NCBI GenBank assembly: GCA_037952775.1
Contig: JBANAY010000003.1
Span: 7,936,001-8,000,000 of the forward strand
DNA: 64,000 bases
Source: Clonostachys chloroleuca
Taxonomy: Eukaryota > Ascomycota > Sordariomycetes > Hypocreales > Bionectriaceae
Reading direction: 5' to 3'
In this document: positions 1 to 11,758 of the stretch, piece by piece
Position numbering within the stretch: position 1 is the stretch's first letter
Layout: each line of letters begins with the position of its first letter
Position numbers and translations under genes: made by a program
The notes under the pieces: generated by a model
The model's database searches: none
Seen by the model: the letters and a program-made list of their open reading frames with translations, nothing else
Told to the model about the DNA's origin: nothing

Positions 1-994
1 GCCATCAACATTGGCGAACGGTTGGCATGGCTTGTTGTTGGCTTGGCGTCAGCGCTATGATGTGTCCTCCTCGAGTTCTTTTTGCATTCGTGCTTGGCAG
101 AAGAACTCCACCGTCCATCGACAAGGGACGCGGTGTGTATTGCGTAGCGTGAGCCGATGGAAGAGTTCGCATAAAACCTTGTGCCTGTGCTTGTGAATCC
201 TTCTTCTCCATGGCCGGTAAATGAAGGGTGGGGCTCTATCCCTGTGAAACCGTCTAGCCGGTTGTTGCATGGTACACCGTCCGGCTATTGATGGCCCCCA
301 ATTTGCCTCGATTCTTGTTTCCGTCGGTAATATTGAGCATGGGACGACTTTCTATTCACACTATACGAAGATACAAGAGCATGTTTTGGTAAGTAAGATC
401 ATTCACAAAAATGATCAGATGAATCAACAAGAAATATCAACAAAAGAAACGAAATGCCACACCCGAAATAGCTTGTAAATTAGAGTCGATGTTAAATCCG
501 GTGGCATTACTGAAAGACTTGCCTCTTTCTTCCCATGTCAGACGTTGCTTGGCTCTTTGCCAGGACCAATCGTATGCAGTTTTGGAGATGCCCGAGCTAT
601 CCGTATAATCCAAGTCACTAAGAATACAGGCAACAGGAAGCGAAGGACGAGATTGGCTGACTGATGATCATAGTAAAAGCTGCAAGGGGAAATGAACTGA
701 CAGACAGGCGACTTTGATAGACCATTCTGAACCCATTTTGGATGCAGGATATCCTTGTAAGACACCCATGTGTCCCCAGATAGAATTCCCTCGTACTCCA
801 ACCACTGGTGTCCCGACGAGAACTAACATGGGGTGAGAAATGGCGCGAGAGATATCCTTGACATTGTTTGGCTGCTAGGCTTGGCCAAATCAATAGTTAG
901 AAAACCAAGATCCTCCAGGAATCATTCATGCTATTCATTCCAATTGAAGAAAAATTATCTCTATTCGAATTAAAAACTTCTAATCTCTAAACCC
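1..994. other. Left-edge region, no gene recognised
   Basis: I see no open reading frame with family motifs, a signal peptide or a convincing intron pattern. Several short overlapping frames of 60-90 codons exist on both strands near the edge but look like chance openings. The last part (about 900-994) is AT-rich and is probably the 3' flank of the minus-strand gene that follows. Confidence 0.5.
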
Positions 995-1657
995 TTAATA
1001 GTACAGCTCCCTGACAAGGTCCTCCAAGGCACGCCTGTCGAGCTCCTCCACATCGCGCTTACCCTCGCCTCCACCCACGGCGGACTTGACCATGTTCTTG
1101 ATAGTGCCGTACGTGGTCGCGATGGTATAAGCGGCATCCAATCCATTACCAATGTTCTCGCCGATGTTGGGGCTAAGTCGACCCTTGGCGCGCTCCTCCA
1201 GAGCACGTTCCTCGAGATAATCCTCGAGATCACGCTCATCAAGGTATTCCTCGAAGTCACGCTCTTCGAGTTCTTCCTCGAAATCACGCTCGTAAACGTA
1301 ATCCTCGTAATCACGGGCCTCGAGCTCTTCCTCAAAGTCACGCTCCTCAACTTCCTCCTCGAAGTCACGCTCCTCGAGGTCGTCCTCAAAGTCACGCTCT
1401 TCGACATCCTCCTCTGCTGCACGCTCTTCATTGTCTCGTTCAGACATGACAATGCCGGCGATTGCGTTGCCAAGGTTCAGGGCCTTGAATGAGTTGTTGA
1501 ACAGGTTCTTGTGGAACGCTCGCTTGTCAAGGGCCTCGGTTTCGCGTGCGGCAAGATCAGCATCGTTGCCACCGCTGCGAATGGGAAGAGCGACTGCGGT
1601 CTCAGCAATGCTGAGGGCGACAGCGGTGGTCAGAGAAAGTTGCTTGAAAGAGACCAT
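995..1657 (-). CDS. Small secreted protein with acidic 9-residue tandem repeats
   Basis: This intronless gene encodes 220 aa. Residues 1-23 (MVSFKQLSLTTAVALSIAET...) look like a secretion signal. Residues 88-156 are about seven degenerate 9-residue repeats of the type RDFEEELEE, in DNA a 27-bp repeat at about 1190-1396. Dibasic KR or RR pairs at residues 45-46, 200-201 and 208-209 are candidate Kex2 cleavage sites. The C-terminal part (about 160-200) is less charged and Gly-containing. The strongly acidic repeat with an alternating Arg is expected to be helical. I do not recognise a family; by architecture it resembles repeat-containing secreted proteins of fungi, but an effector or cell-wall role is only a guess. 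The start is the ATG that gives the signal peptide. Confidence 0.75.
   Translation of the reverse strand: MVSFKQLSLTTAVALSIAETAVALPIRSGGNDADLAARETEALDKRAFHKNLFNNSFKALNLGNAIAGIVMSERDNEERAAEEDVEERDFEDDLEERDFEEEVEERDFEEELEARDYEDYVYERDFEEELEERDFEEYLDERDLEDYLEERALEERAKGRLSPNIGENIGNGLDAAYTIATTYGTIKNMVKSAVGGGEGKRDVEELDRRALEDLVRELYY
1190..1396 (-). repeat. 27-bp degenerate coding tandem repeat
   Basis: About seven consecutive copies of a 27-bp unit encode a 9-aa R-D-F-E-E-x-x-E-E motif within the secreted protein. Copies differ mostly at third positions and by conservative changes (F/Y/L, E/D), so the protein pattern is better kept than the DNA. Confidence 0.75.
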
Positions 1658-1894
1658 TTTGAAAGATTGATAAGATTAATGGAAGGAGGTATAAAATAAA
1701 AGGATTAGAGAATGAAGATGTTCGGAAAGATAAAAATTCAACAAAGAGCTATTGGCCAGCAATAAAAAAAAATTATTTAATAAAAGGGTGAAAAAGAAGC
1801 GAAAGAGACCAGCTCTAGGTGTTGAATGATGTTTTTGTGGTTTTGTGATGAATAAGAAGAAGGAAAGAGGACTTAGGCAGAGGAATCGTCTCCC

Positions 1895-1900
1895 TTTATA
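1895..1900 (-). promoter_or_regulatory. Possible TATA box of the repeat-protein gene
   Basis: TATAAA reads on the minus strand about 240 bp before the ATG at 1657. The intervening stretch is AT/pyrimidine-rich, as in fungal 5' leaders. This rests on position only. Confidence 0.35.
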
Positions 1901-2100
1901 CACATTTCCAATGCCTCTTCTCGAGAGCCCAATGTCTTCAATTGTTCTTATCGTTCTATTTCGAGACTGGTCTCTTGAGCCAAGGATGAGCTTCCCTCGC
2001 CGTTGGGACCGTGAGAAGGTCAGGGGATCTAGTCGGACCACCCACTCCCATGGTCGGGCCCTGTAAATAGAAGTCAACTAAGCGAATACTCTTTTCATGA

Positions 2101-4473
2101 ATGTTCATGCACAGAACAGAATGGTCTCGCATAATTTTACAGGCAGTCCCCAGGGGCCGCACGATCACTCCCCCTCCCCGCGACCCGCGAACTAGCAAAT
2201 TATAATTATCTTCTTCTGTATATAGATAAACATAGGCCGGTCGTCAAGTTTAGAAATGGCCACTAGTCTGACCGGGTCCTGGATGCAGGGGTAAAGATTA
2301 CTGCCAAGATTTAGGAACTTTGGAGCCAGGAAGCGTGAATGTGAGCATCGGGACATCCCTCCTCTAAAGGTCATGGCCGAGCCAAGTCGACGCTTACTGA
2401 GAATAAATTTTGGAGACATTGATTCCTGTGCCCGGTTTAGTTAATACAGATGGCTTTTTTCTGTCTTTGGTAGGCCTAGGTATTGACCACTATCCGCATG
2501 GAAGAAAACATGAGTCCTGTGGTGCCGTGACGCGTGTAGTGTGATCTAGGGGTGTCAGCCTTCGCTTGCTGACGGCCAAAAAAAAAAAAGCATAAACAAA
2601 AGCATGCCGGTAGTCGCACTTAATGGAGACGTTTATGGTTGCCCACGTGCTTACGCCCTTATTTTGCCCGTAGCTGAGCGGTCTAATGAGGCTGTCTTGG
2701 CACAGCTGGGATTTGGGAACTGCCGGCATCTCGGAAGTACCTGTGGTGTCCTGAAACTCTTGGCCTATAAGCAAGTGGACCTCTGGGAAATTGTCAACCG
2801 CCACATCCGGGACAAGCTTGACAAGGTTGACGTACGCACTTGGGTTGAACCGTCGGATTGGGACCTTCTGTCTTCCGTCAAGACTGGTGAGTGCTGTGGC
2901 CAGCTTTTGCGATGAGTCCTTGTTGTAGCCTAGACCCAGTAGTCAGCGGGATAATCAACTCATGAGAACCTTGCCTACTCAAGCATATATTAGATTGGTA
3001 GGTGTACGTAGCTCCCTGACTGCTCATTACCTACCTAGCGGAGACACTGAAACCGGGGTTTTCAACCAATTAAATGCCCAGGAAGTTGAAAATGCAGAGA
3101 TTTAGCGGATGAGCCTACTGAGATGGAAGTACCAATGATTCGACGGAGAGCGAATCGCGACTTGGCATCAATCCGCTGGCCTCTCTACCTACTGTTGAGA
3201 TAGACGACCCGTGGACCTCTGAAATATCAATGTTCTATAGAGACAAGCCTGCGCGGTACCTGACCGAACTGTCTTCTGTTGATATGAGTGATCTATCCAT
3301 CTCTTTGGTGTGGCCAAGATGCTACTTAGTATGTAACGTACGTGCTAGAATATATAAATAGTTGCAAGATCGACAGCTAGCAACTGGGTACTTTTTTTTA
3401 CTGGGCTTTGTGTTGAGCTGAGAGATAGCACAGTTTCCGGTCGCCCAAGCTCATATTTGTTTCCATTATTGCGGATTAGGTGCCTGAGAGGTTAGCAGAG
3501 GATGCTTCAATATGTAGACAAAATGCCTACCTAACATGATATCTTTACTCAGGAGATGTAAACTTTTATTTGTATTCTAGGGTAGGCGTCATTATCGTGC
3601 CCTCAGTCTATTGTAGGGGTCATATTACGGTGGGCGCGCACGGGAAGAGGAACCCCCACTAGGGAAGTAGTAGCCAAGGCTGCCTTCGGTTAAGACGAGT
3701 GATCACTTTGGACCTAGGTGGGTTATCTACTGTGTACTATGGAGCTGGCTAGGATGTGATCCATTACGACAATTTATCTGTAGCAGCATAACACCTTGTT
3801 AGGTCCACAGCTCATCTGGACAGCAAACAGCCAGGTCAAGGCCAAAAGTTAGGATGGATCTCGTTGAGACTGCGCGTATTGAATCAACTGTGCGTGTGTT
3901 AAATGTATGTATCAAAAGTACCTTACTTTGATGTTGAGTAAGCTACTTTCTGCGATCCATGTAGCCTGGAGGATTTTCTTCTGGAGTTAAGTGCTTACTG
4001 TATGAGGCAGGAGATCCTACTTCACAAATATGCAAACATGTTTCCTTCTAGCTGTTTGGGTGATCCTAGCTTTTCCTTCCATAGCTCAAACCCACTTCGC
4101 AACTCAACCAATCTAAGTTGATTTATGCAATTCGAGGGGTAGTTAGTCAACTTGAAAACTAGGTTGAATTCTATTGATGCCAACACTGCTAGTCTGTTGT
4201 ATCTAACGGGCCGAGCTGTTTCTATGCCAGGCCTTGTTCGCAAATGCACATTTTCGGTATAAGGTAGTCATAAGACTCTATCAGCGACCTTAAGATTCTT
4301 TTAGTAGAGCTTGAAGTTTTGAACCTTCTTTTTCAGAATCCATCAATGCATGAGTACCGGCTAATGCACTCAAATTTCCTCTCTGATGGACGATACCATG
4401 GCATGCTTTAATGCACCCTCCCCAAGCTAGACTCCCTCTTCGTCCAAGTATGCCTCGTGTTTTGGATAAAAGC
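2101..4473. other. Long intergenic stretch, no supported gene
   Basis: A plus-strand frame of 103 codons (2604-2915) and an overlapping minus-strand frame (2490-2804) occur, but neither shows a recognisable motif, so I do not call either. The rest is stop-rich in all frames that I inspected. It separates the repeat-protein gene from the 3' end of the RTA1-like gene. Confidence 0.4.
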
Positions 4474-5461
4474 TTATGGAATCTCCCTGTATCGTTCTTG
4501 GGCCATGTCGTATCTCTCTTGAGATTCATGAACATACAATGCTCTTGGATGGTACCAAGCGAAGATCGCCGACACAAGGAGCATCAGGAAGGCATCGAGA
4601 GCGTAAACATAAATCTCCTTTTGGAGCAGTGCGCCGCTGTAGCCTTGAGCATACTCAATGAGCCGGAAAACAGAGCGAACCATGATGAGCATACTCGCAA
4701 CGTAGAGGACATAGAGAAACGTCTTCCATGGAATTAGTGTTCCGCGTGATTTCACTGTCGGGCGTCTGTTCATTCGAATATGGAACAGCACTGTGACGAT
4801 CATGAACCCGCCGAAAAAGACGAGCTGAATGGCCAGACCCAGCATGATAATGGTATTTCCCGTATCTTGAGTAGATTGGGAGCTGGAGGCCGCCAGCAAC
4901 CCACCACCTAACAGAATCAACAGTTAGCATAGGTCGCTGAATATGAACTGCTGAGGAGACAAAACTGATACGAACCTCCGCCTTGTCCAAAAATAGACAA
5001 AATATCTCCCAACAGAAAGATCTTTGTAAGCCACCTGGTTGAAATCAAACAATTTTGCTCCCCATCAATCAGCACCACAAGACGCCCCAAAAGCATATAG
5101 ATAGATGCTGCATAGAAGGCCGGGCCCAGGAGAATAAGCATACTCTGGATGATGTAAGGCATTAGAGTCCAATCCGGCGTCTGTTTCGATGAGTAGGCTC
5201 TCGCGGCGTAACCTATCGTCTCAACTGGACCAGAACATTAGTTGCCTTATCTGAGGTAGGAGAATGAGAGCAGATTTACGTACACAAGCAACCGACAATG
5301 AAAGGTATGAAAAACCAAGTTCTCTTCTTAAACAAGAGCTGAATATGGCGTCCTGATGCGATAGCAAAGAACGCAGCGAAAGCTACGGCACCACCGAAAG
5401 TCGGAGTATAGTGGTACAGCTTGAAGCCTCCATCATCGTCAGCTCGAATTTGATTATGCAT
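4474..5461 (-). CDS. RTA1-like seven-TM membrane protein
   Basis: Three exons (5461-5284, 5224-4976, 4907-4474) join in frame to 286 aa. The protein has the seven hydrophobic segments and motifs of the fungal RTA1/lipid-translocating exporter-like family: an opening YTPTFGG-type motif before TM1, LMPYIIQS leading into TM3, SIYMLLGR, RWLTKIFLLGD, GQGGGG in the TM4-TM5 part, and VRSVFRLIEY. Family members lie in the plasma or internal membranes and have been linked to resistance to lipophilic compounds and to sphingoid-base handling; the substrate here is unknown. Introns have clean donors (GTACGT, GTTCGT) and CAG/TAG acceptors. This is the only intact one of three RTA1-like loci in the window. 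Confidence 0.9.
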
Positions 5462-6357
5462 AGTTGATATTTGCTAGATTCTCGATATGTACCGAAAAAA
5501 AGAGGGATTAATCGAGGTGCAAAGAGAATGCGAAACTAGCATCGCAATGATTTAAGGAGTGGTTTTTGAAAAGAAAGGCAAAACTTTGATGTTTTGTCTA
5601 AGATCTTTATGTAGATAAACTAGCTGCATTATATATTGCGGCGGAAAAAAATGTTTGTTATTATCTACGTCTGGGCTTTGATCCATGATGTTGTTCCACA
5701 TCGGATTCAGTCAACGAAGCCGAAATCCAAGATGCGCAGCCTGAACACAGCCTCAAAGTGGCGACTGCAAAGGCTAGGAGGAAATTATGGCTGTTTCATG
5801 AACTGTGGGCAAAATTCAAAAAGAATATTACACCGAGACGTGATAATACAAGACATAAAAGACAGGCTCTGACGCATAAGGGGGCCGGCCGGAGCGACCC
5901 GAGCGATGGTTCGGGTTCGCATGAGGCGGACCAGCTTTTTGGCGAAATGCGACCTCGGCAAGCTCGGGTTCAGATGATAGCGAGGATTGCGACGCAAAAG
6001 AGTGGATCGTAACCGAGAGCTCGAACTCACGTACCGTATTGAAGAGGCATAGCTTCTTCTCGTAGCCTCATGGATCTTGGGCTCAGGCATTGAGATGCTT
6101 TGACCGAGCCAGGGTAATGCGTGTCTCCGCCTCTTCGTTGCGCCTACAGAGAGATCCGACCTCATCTGGATGCAAATTCCACTTCAATGGAACCTGCTAT
6201 CTCTCCTTTCCCGCTCAAGCCTTATGTCGGCGAACTGTGTTGCGCATTTAAAGTATAATAGCAGGCTGGATTCTTGCTATATTGTGGTCCCGAGTACACT
6301 CAAATAGAACATCTTGTCTCATATATGAGGCTCTATGACTGGATTCTACTCGAAATC
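5462..6357. other. Intergenic region between divergent RTA1-like and GH3 loci
   Basis: This would be the shared upstream region of the minus-strand RTA1-like gene and the plus-strand GH3 locus. Short frames on both strands around 5636-6165 have no recognisable content. I see no RNA gene. Confidence 0.4.
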
Positions 6358-8824
6358 ATGCGGATTAACCAAGTTTGTCTCGCGGTCGCGGCCGTGGGTA
6401 CTGCGAAGGGAGCTTCGAGCCCGAAGTTCACGTCGGCTTCCGGTATGTTTTCCCCTAACTGCCTTGGATTCATGAACGCCTTTCTAAGTTCATTTGATCA
6501 TATTGGATTGGTCTGAAGCAGCTCAGCGGGCAGAGGAGTTTGTGTCTCAACTCACCGTCGATGAAAAGTTAGGCATCGTGTCGGGTGGCTATAGCCAGCC
6601 AAGCCCTGCATGCGTAGGCTCCATTGGCGCCATTCCCCGACTAGGTTTTGAGGGAATATGCTTCTCTGACGGACCAGCTGGCTACGCTAGATCTGACCTA
6701 GTCAGTGTATTCGCGCCTGGCATCACCGTAGCGGCGAGCTGGGACGTTGATCTTGTGTTCAAGCGCGGTGTGGCATTGGGGGAAGAATTCAGAGGAAAGG
6801 GTGCCCATGTTCACCTGGGGTATGTTTCCAAGAACTTTGCGAGACCTGATCTAGCTAATGAGTTCCCAATGATGCAGGCCATATTCAGGTCCTATAGGCC
6901 GCCATGTTGCTGGCGGGCGAAACTGGGAGAGTTTCGGACCGGATCCGTATCTAGCTGGCGTAGCTATGAATGCCTCTGTCCTGGGTATCCAGTCCGCGGG
7001 CGTCCAGGCATGCTCCAAGCAATATATTGGTAACGAACAGAAGCTACAGCGCACCTCGACAGTGGGCGATGATGGGACTGTTACTGAGGCCATCTCTTCA
7101 AACATTGACAACCGGACTTTGCACGAGCTATATGCCTGGCCTTTTGCCAACGTTATACAGGCTGGGATCGCTGGTATTATGTGCTCCTATAATCGAGTCA
7201 ATGGGCTTTACGCCTGTGAGAATCCTGCTACCTTATCCATTCTCAAGGAAGAGCTCGACTTTCGCGGATATGTCGTGTCAGATTGGTATGCCACCCATGG
7301 TACGGCCAGCTTCGCCAACGCAGGGCTGGATATAGAGATGCCAGGAAATACGACTGCTGTGGCCGGATCCCACTATTTCGGCGACGCACTCCTTAGAATG
7401 GTGCAGAACGGGACGGTGACCACAGATCGCCTCACCGACATGGCGGAGCGGGTTCTACGACCTTATTTCTTGCTGAGCCAGGACGAGGGCTTTCCAACTG
7501 TAGACCCTTCGAGCGGTGCCGTGTTTCTAGCCTACCAAATCGGTCATAAGGTTCAGCCTCATCTTGGTGGCTACCCCATGCTTCCAGCTCGGAACGTACG
7601 CGGGAACCATAAGGTGTTGATTCGTGAGCTTGGGGCTGCCGCCACCGTTCTGCTTAAGAACGTCAACAACACCCTGCCACTGAAGAATTCAGCGAGGTAG
7701 GCATGTTTGGCAACGCTATTTCATACCCTACCGTTGGCTCCACATTCCGAGATGCAGATCAATATCCGGAAGGCTAAAACTACGATACAGTCGATATAGG
7801 AGGCGGCTCCGGCACTGTGCGGCATACACATCTCGTGACTCCTCTATAGGCAGTGTAGCGACACGTCGAATCCTACGGTGGTCCGTTGCAAGTGGTGATG
7901 GACAATGATGACATCGCCGATGGCCGCCTCCGGACTACATACCCTGTGCCGGACGTTTGTCTTGTTTTTCTCAAGTCCTACGCAAGCGAGGGTTTTGACA
8001 GGTCGAGCTCGTCTGGAATTCCACAGCTGTAGTGGAGAGCACTGCCGCGATTTGCCCCGACACAGTTGTCATCATACACAGCCCCGGAGTAGTCACTCTA
8101 CCATGGGCTAACAATGGGAACGTGACCGCGTTTCCTCTCGGCTCACTACCCTGGCGAGAAGATTGGGAACTCCATTGCGGACGTTCTTTGGGGAGCTAGT
8201 CCCCCTTCCGGCCGTCTTCCCTACACTATCCCCAAGACTTTGAAGGACTACGGGCCACCAATCTTCAACCTCACGACGCCTCCCATGAGCCCTAATGCGT
8301 AGCAGACGAATTTCACTAAGGGTCTGATGATCGATTACCGTCACTTCGATGCAAATGACATTGAGCCACAGTATGAGCTTGGTTTTGGTCTGACTTATGC
8401 CAAATTTGAGCTGGAAGGAGAGGTTAACTTACAAGTGAGTGGCACTCTCACCCCAACTGCAGACAAGTCGAAGGGTACTGCGCCTGGTGGTCTCAAAGAT
8501 CTATGGACTGTAATTCTCACTGTAGATGTACAGGTGAAGAATTCAGGCAAAGTTGATGGGCATGTTGTTCCACAACTTTATGTTGCGCTCCCTCAGGACA
8601 CCACGCCAGCCCAAACACCCGCTCAAGTACTCCGGGGCTTCCATAAGGTCTTTATAAAATCAGTGGAAACCTCGATGGTGAGGTTTCTCTTGCTGAGGAG
8701 AGATGTTAGCTTCTGGGACGAGAAGAGCGATCAGTGGGTGATTCCAAATAGTGACTTCACTTTCAACGTCGGGTTCAGCTCTCGGGATAAGGCTGCACTT
8801 CAGGCCACGGCTAGTCTGCTCTAA
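6358..8824 (+). pseudogene. GH3 beta-glucosidase, secreted, degenerated
   Basis: The first half is well preserved: a signal peptide from the ATG at 6358, intron 6443-6488, intron 6820-6877 (which restores the GPYSGPIGR motif), then GRNWESFGPDPYLAG, KQYIGNEQ and, at about 7270-7300, GYVVSDWYATHG, whose Asp is the expected GH3 nucleophile. After 7700 the frame breaks. The continuation is readable only through a frameshift near 7695, in-frame stops after PEG, LVTPL, AV and MSPNA, and two more frameshifts near 8030 and 8140. The C-terminal fibronectin-III-like domain (8327-8824, with FGLTYAKFE) is open again. An active family member would hydrolyse terminal beta-glucosyl residues outside the cell. 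No full product can be made. Confidence 0.88.
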
Positions 8825-9575
8825 CATCTAGAGGTGTGGTCATAGGTGTTGGACAGAGTTACTTTTGATTCATGTGATGACACAGAGGTGGCGCAATGCA
8901 AAACTCTTCAGTTTTGGTCAATAATTACATCGACCCATGACAGATTGATTGACATGTAAAGATACATTATTAAAAGCCCTCGTTATGAGGAGAAAACTCG
9001 CTCTAACAGCGCAAGTAGTCTCTTGGCTGGTGAGTAATGATGCCTGTTGGTGAGACCTGGCTTACATCGATCAAGCCAGCTATACTAGTGATATTCCATT
9101 GTATAATAGGACAAGAAGAAGATAGCACGGTAATTTTCTCGTCCGTCCTGCTTCACATGGCTATGCTCGGTGATTAGGATGACATTATGCCTGCGCTGCA
9201 AGCCCTGCAAGCCTGTTTCAAGATGCTCGAAAAGTTTTCGTGATATTGGCCTTCCCTAGAATTGACCATACGTCTCAGCCAGTTCCAGCTGCGATGTACC
9301 GAGCGCGATGCGATCAGGGCATACGACTTCGACGAGTGGATGGTAGCATTTATTTTGAGGTATCATTCGACACTATGTAGGTAGCCAAGAATGACATCAC
9401 TCTATTCCCTGTTTGCTGATCCGAACTCCTCGTATTAATCCGAACTTCCCGTATTGGGAGGCTCCTCTGTTATTTCCACCCCTATGTGGAACCAGCGTTG
9501 TATATAAGTAGCCCTCGCTGCCACATTGCCACGTTATACTTTTCAACAAGGCCGTCGGGTGTTTGGTTCAAAATC
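8825..9575. other. Upstream region of the beta-propeller gene
   Basis: No coding potential is seen. A TATATAAG motif lies near its right end and probably belongs to the next gene. Confidence 0.5.
9501..9508 (+). promoter_or_regulatory. TATA box of the secreted beta-propeller gene
   Basis: TATATAAG lies 68 bp before the chosen ATG at 9576, a usual spacing for a fungal TATA-type promoter with a short leader. Confidence 0.55.
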
Positions 9576-11456
9576 ATGCTCATCTCTAGGTTTCCCCTCG
9601 TTTTCACCGTTGGCCTCGCAAGTCAGGTCGTGTTTTCCGCCGTGCCACCACCACCAGCACCTGAACCCATCAGTATCACCGAATTACCTTTGCCACCAGT
9701 TGCCATCGACAAATGTACCATAGAGCTCAGTCCGAATGGCACTGGCTGTATCTCTCAAGGCAAATATGGTGCTGGATTTCAGGCCGGAAGCTTCTTACCT
9801 GATAGTAAACACATTGTTGCCCACGTTACTTATAGCGGTGCCCCGGACGCACCCGACCCAGCCAGTATCTTCACAGGGGAACAGATCATTCTGATCAAGA
9901 CAGATGGCAGTTTCTTTTCCAATGGTGTGCCGTGGAAGTGTCTCACCTGCGGTGTTCCCGCAGAAAATGCTCAGGGGCTTTCGAATACCTTTGATTATCC
10001 CAACTCATTCATGGACGGTCGTCGTATACTCTTCGGCACCAACATTCTGGATTGCGGCGAGAACGACCTTACAAGCGATGATTGTATCCCGGAGACTACC
10101 TACATCTATCCTATCCGGTGGAACACCTCGCCGGATGGCTCGGGAGTAGGCGGGAGCATTCGGGAATTGCGACTGCATCCCGACGATGTTCATCTCGGCT
10201 TCAGCTCTTTTCGCGTCGACGGACACTCCTTGGGCCAGGATAGCTACTTCTCTCGCCTTACCTTCAATTCCAATCCAACAACAGGCGAACCTTTAGTCCC
10301 GCGCTACGATCTGGAAAGCGTGACGAGGCTATCCAACCCCAATAACCCTCCACCTTTTGTGGCAGACGGCGACAAATTGTCGTGGAATCCACTGACAAAC
10401 TATGTCGGCGAGTTACGTGGCTTCAGCGGCCGCGGGGACGAGGTCACATATATCGGAACCTCGGTCGAGTCGTGCAATGTGGATGTTTTTGCCGTCAAGC
10501 TGGATAGTGGCGAGGTGCGCCGCCTGACTTCCGACCCAGAGTATGTCGATCCGGTCGATATCTCTCCAGACAACGAGTGGACGGTCGTGATGGATACCCG
10601 TCGCACTGATCGACAGATGTACATGGCCGGTATGCGTGGTGTTCCGCCATTGATTGATTTGATTGCAACCTCCGTCGCTTCTACCACACGCAATAACTAC
10701 CAGAGACGATTCTTTCAGCCCTGGCTCATCGACCGTTATGGCGACCGAGGAGACTACTATGGCCAGAAGATCAATTACGAGGGCTCTGGCGTCCCAGGAA
10801 GCGCTGATATCAACGACCCTGAGTGGAACGGGCGAGCAGACCCAAAGTGGTCACCCGACGGAACGAAGATTGTATACTGGCAAGATCTAACGGCGTCACC
10901 AGCCTGTGGCGGGGAGAACCCACTACCTTGCTATGACTCACCATATCAGGGAGGTCGCTACGTCCGCTTCATGGTCGCAGAACTCACCAGTCCTGAGCCC
11001 AAAGACCTTGCTAGGGTAGACCCTGTCTCGGATGCGGTAGCATGGGGCAAACCATATGTTCCCGGCGAAAATGCACCCTCGATTCCACGTCCAGCTGAGG
11101 GGAAATATACCTTGTACGGTGCTGAGAGCGGACATGCGAGCGTCATCATCGTTGATAATGCCGATGTGGATACGATCAAGAGCGTGGCGATCAACTATCA
11201 AAACTACTCTGATGATGGCTTAACCTTCTTGAACGGGTATGAGAACTTCACTCGTATAAATCCTTCTGTAACTGTTGAGAACGCCATCTGGTTTTCTGAT
11301 ATTTTACAGACCGGTAGCGTCAATGCTACTAAAAAGACGAGCTCTGATGGCTTTCGCCTCACCATTGACGTCTTAGTCAACGTGTTGGAGGCAGAGGGGA
11401 CGCTGACTACAACAATTGACGGAAAGGTGTACGAGCAACCGGCCAATCGCACATAA
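9576..11456 (+). CDS. Secreted TolB-like beta-propeller, saponin-hydrolase-like
   Basis: This intronless gene encodes 626 aa. I chose the ATG at 9576 because it begins a signal peptide (MLISRFPLVFTVGLASQ...) followed by a Pro-rich stretch; an upstream in-frame ATG-like start would bury it. The body has TolB/WD40-like repeat motifs such as FLPDSKHIVA, WSPDGTKIVYW and ISPDNEWTVVMD, which form beta-propeller blades. The conserved pair WKCLTCGVP and several Cys suggest extracellular disulfides. Fungal proteins with this layout are annotated as saponin hydrolases, which remove sugars from plant triterpenoid saponins; I recall this similarity but cannot confirm it. Several N-glycosylation sequons occur near the C-terminus. 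The frame is fully intact, unlike most neighbours. Confidence 0.75.
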   Translation: MLISRFPLVFTVGLASQVVFSAVPPPPAPEPISITELPLPPVAIDKCTIELSPNGTGCISQGKYGAGFQAGSFLPDSKHIVAHVTYSGAPDAPDPASIFTGEQIILIKTDGSFFSNGVPWKCLTCGVPAENAQGLSNTFDYPNSFMDGRRILFGTNILDCGENDLTSDDCIPETTYIYPIRWNTSPDGSGVGGSIRELRLHPDDVHLGFSSFRVDGHSLGQDSYFSRLTFNSNPTTGEPLVPRYDLESVTRLSNPNNPPPFVADGDKLSWNPLTNYVGELRGFSGRGDEVTYIGTSVESCNVDVFAVKLDSGEVRRLTSDPEYVDPVDISPDNEWTVVMDTRRTDRQMYMAGMRGVPPLIDLIATSVASTTRNNYQRRFFQPWLIDRYGDRGDYYGQKINYEGSGVPGSADINDPEWNGRADPKWSPDGTKIVYWQDLTASPACGGENPLPCYDSPYQGGRYVRFMVAELTSPEPKDLARVDPVSDAVAWGKPYVPGENAPSIPRPAEGKYTLYGAESGHASVIIVDNADVDTIKSVAINYQNYSDDGLTFLNGYENFTRINPSVTVENAIWFSDILQTGSVNATKKTSSDGFRLTIDVLVNVLEAEGTLTTTIDGKVYEQPANRT

Positions 11457-11665
11457 AACATGAGCCTGTCTGCGAACGAATCATACTTAGATAGTAAACA
11501 AGTAATACATTGGCCGTTTTCTAGCGATGTGGTCCCTGATTTTGCTTTGAAACGGCAGTCTACATTCAACATCCTCTGAACATGGAGGCTATCAGTAACC
11601 TAATGTTCGTACCATCAAAGACAGAAAATATGCTACAACTGCTAGCGCAAGACATGCTCGGCTAA

Positions 11666-11758
11666 ATCTCCGACAGCGAAAGCAAGTACGTCACAGACGT
11701 CCAGGGAAACTTCATCCTCGACATGTACGGGAGGAGAGTCCCCCTCGACGCACCACGC
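11666..11758 (+). pseudogene. Possible class-III aminotransferase (GABA-T-like) fragment
   Basis: A short frame reads SKYVTDVQGNFILDMYG, which resembles the N-terminal strand motif of 4-aminobutyrate-type aminotransferases (pattern Y-V-x-D-V-x-G-N-x-x-L-D-x-Y). A stop lies just upstream, and downstream the similarity ends within a few residues. This is weak evidence; it may be chance. Confidence 0.25.

Noticed and set aside
2490..2915. Overlapping frames of about 104 codons on both strands
   Set aside because: No motif, no signal peptide, no intron pattern, and the two frames shadow each other. I cannot choose either as a gene.
5636..6165. Several 78-126-codon frames on both strands with GC-rich parts
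   Set aside because: Compositions are Arg/Ser-rich shadows and no family resemblance is seen. A partial similarity to the GC-rich patch at 13190 is limited to GCGAACCCGA and is too short.
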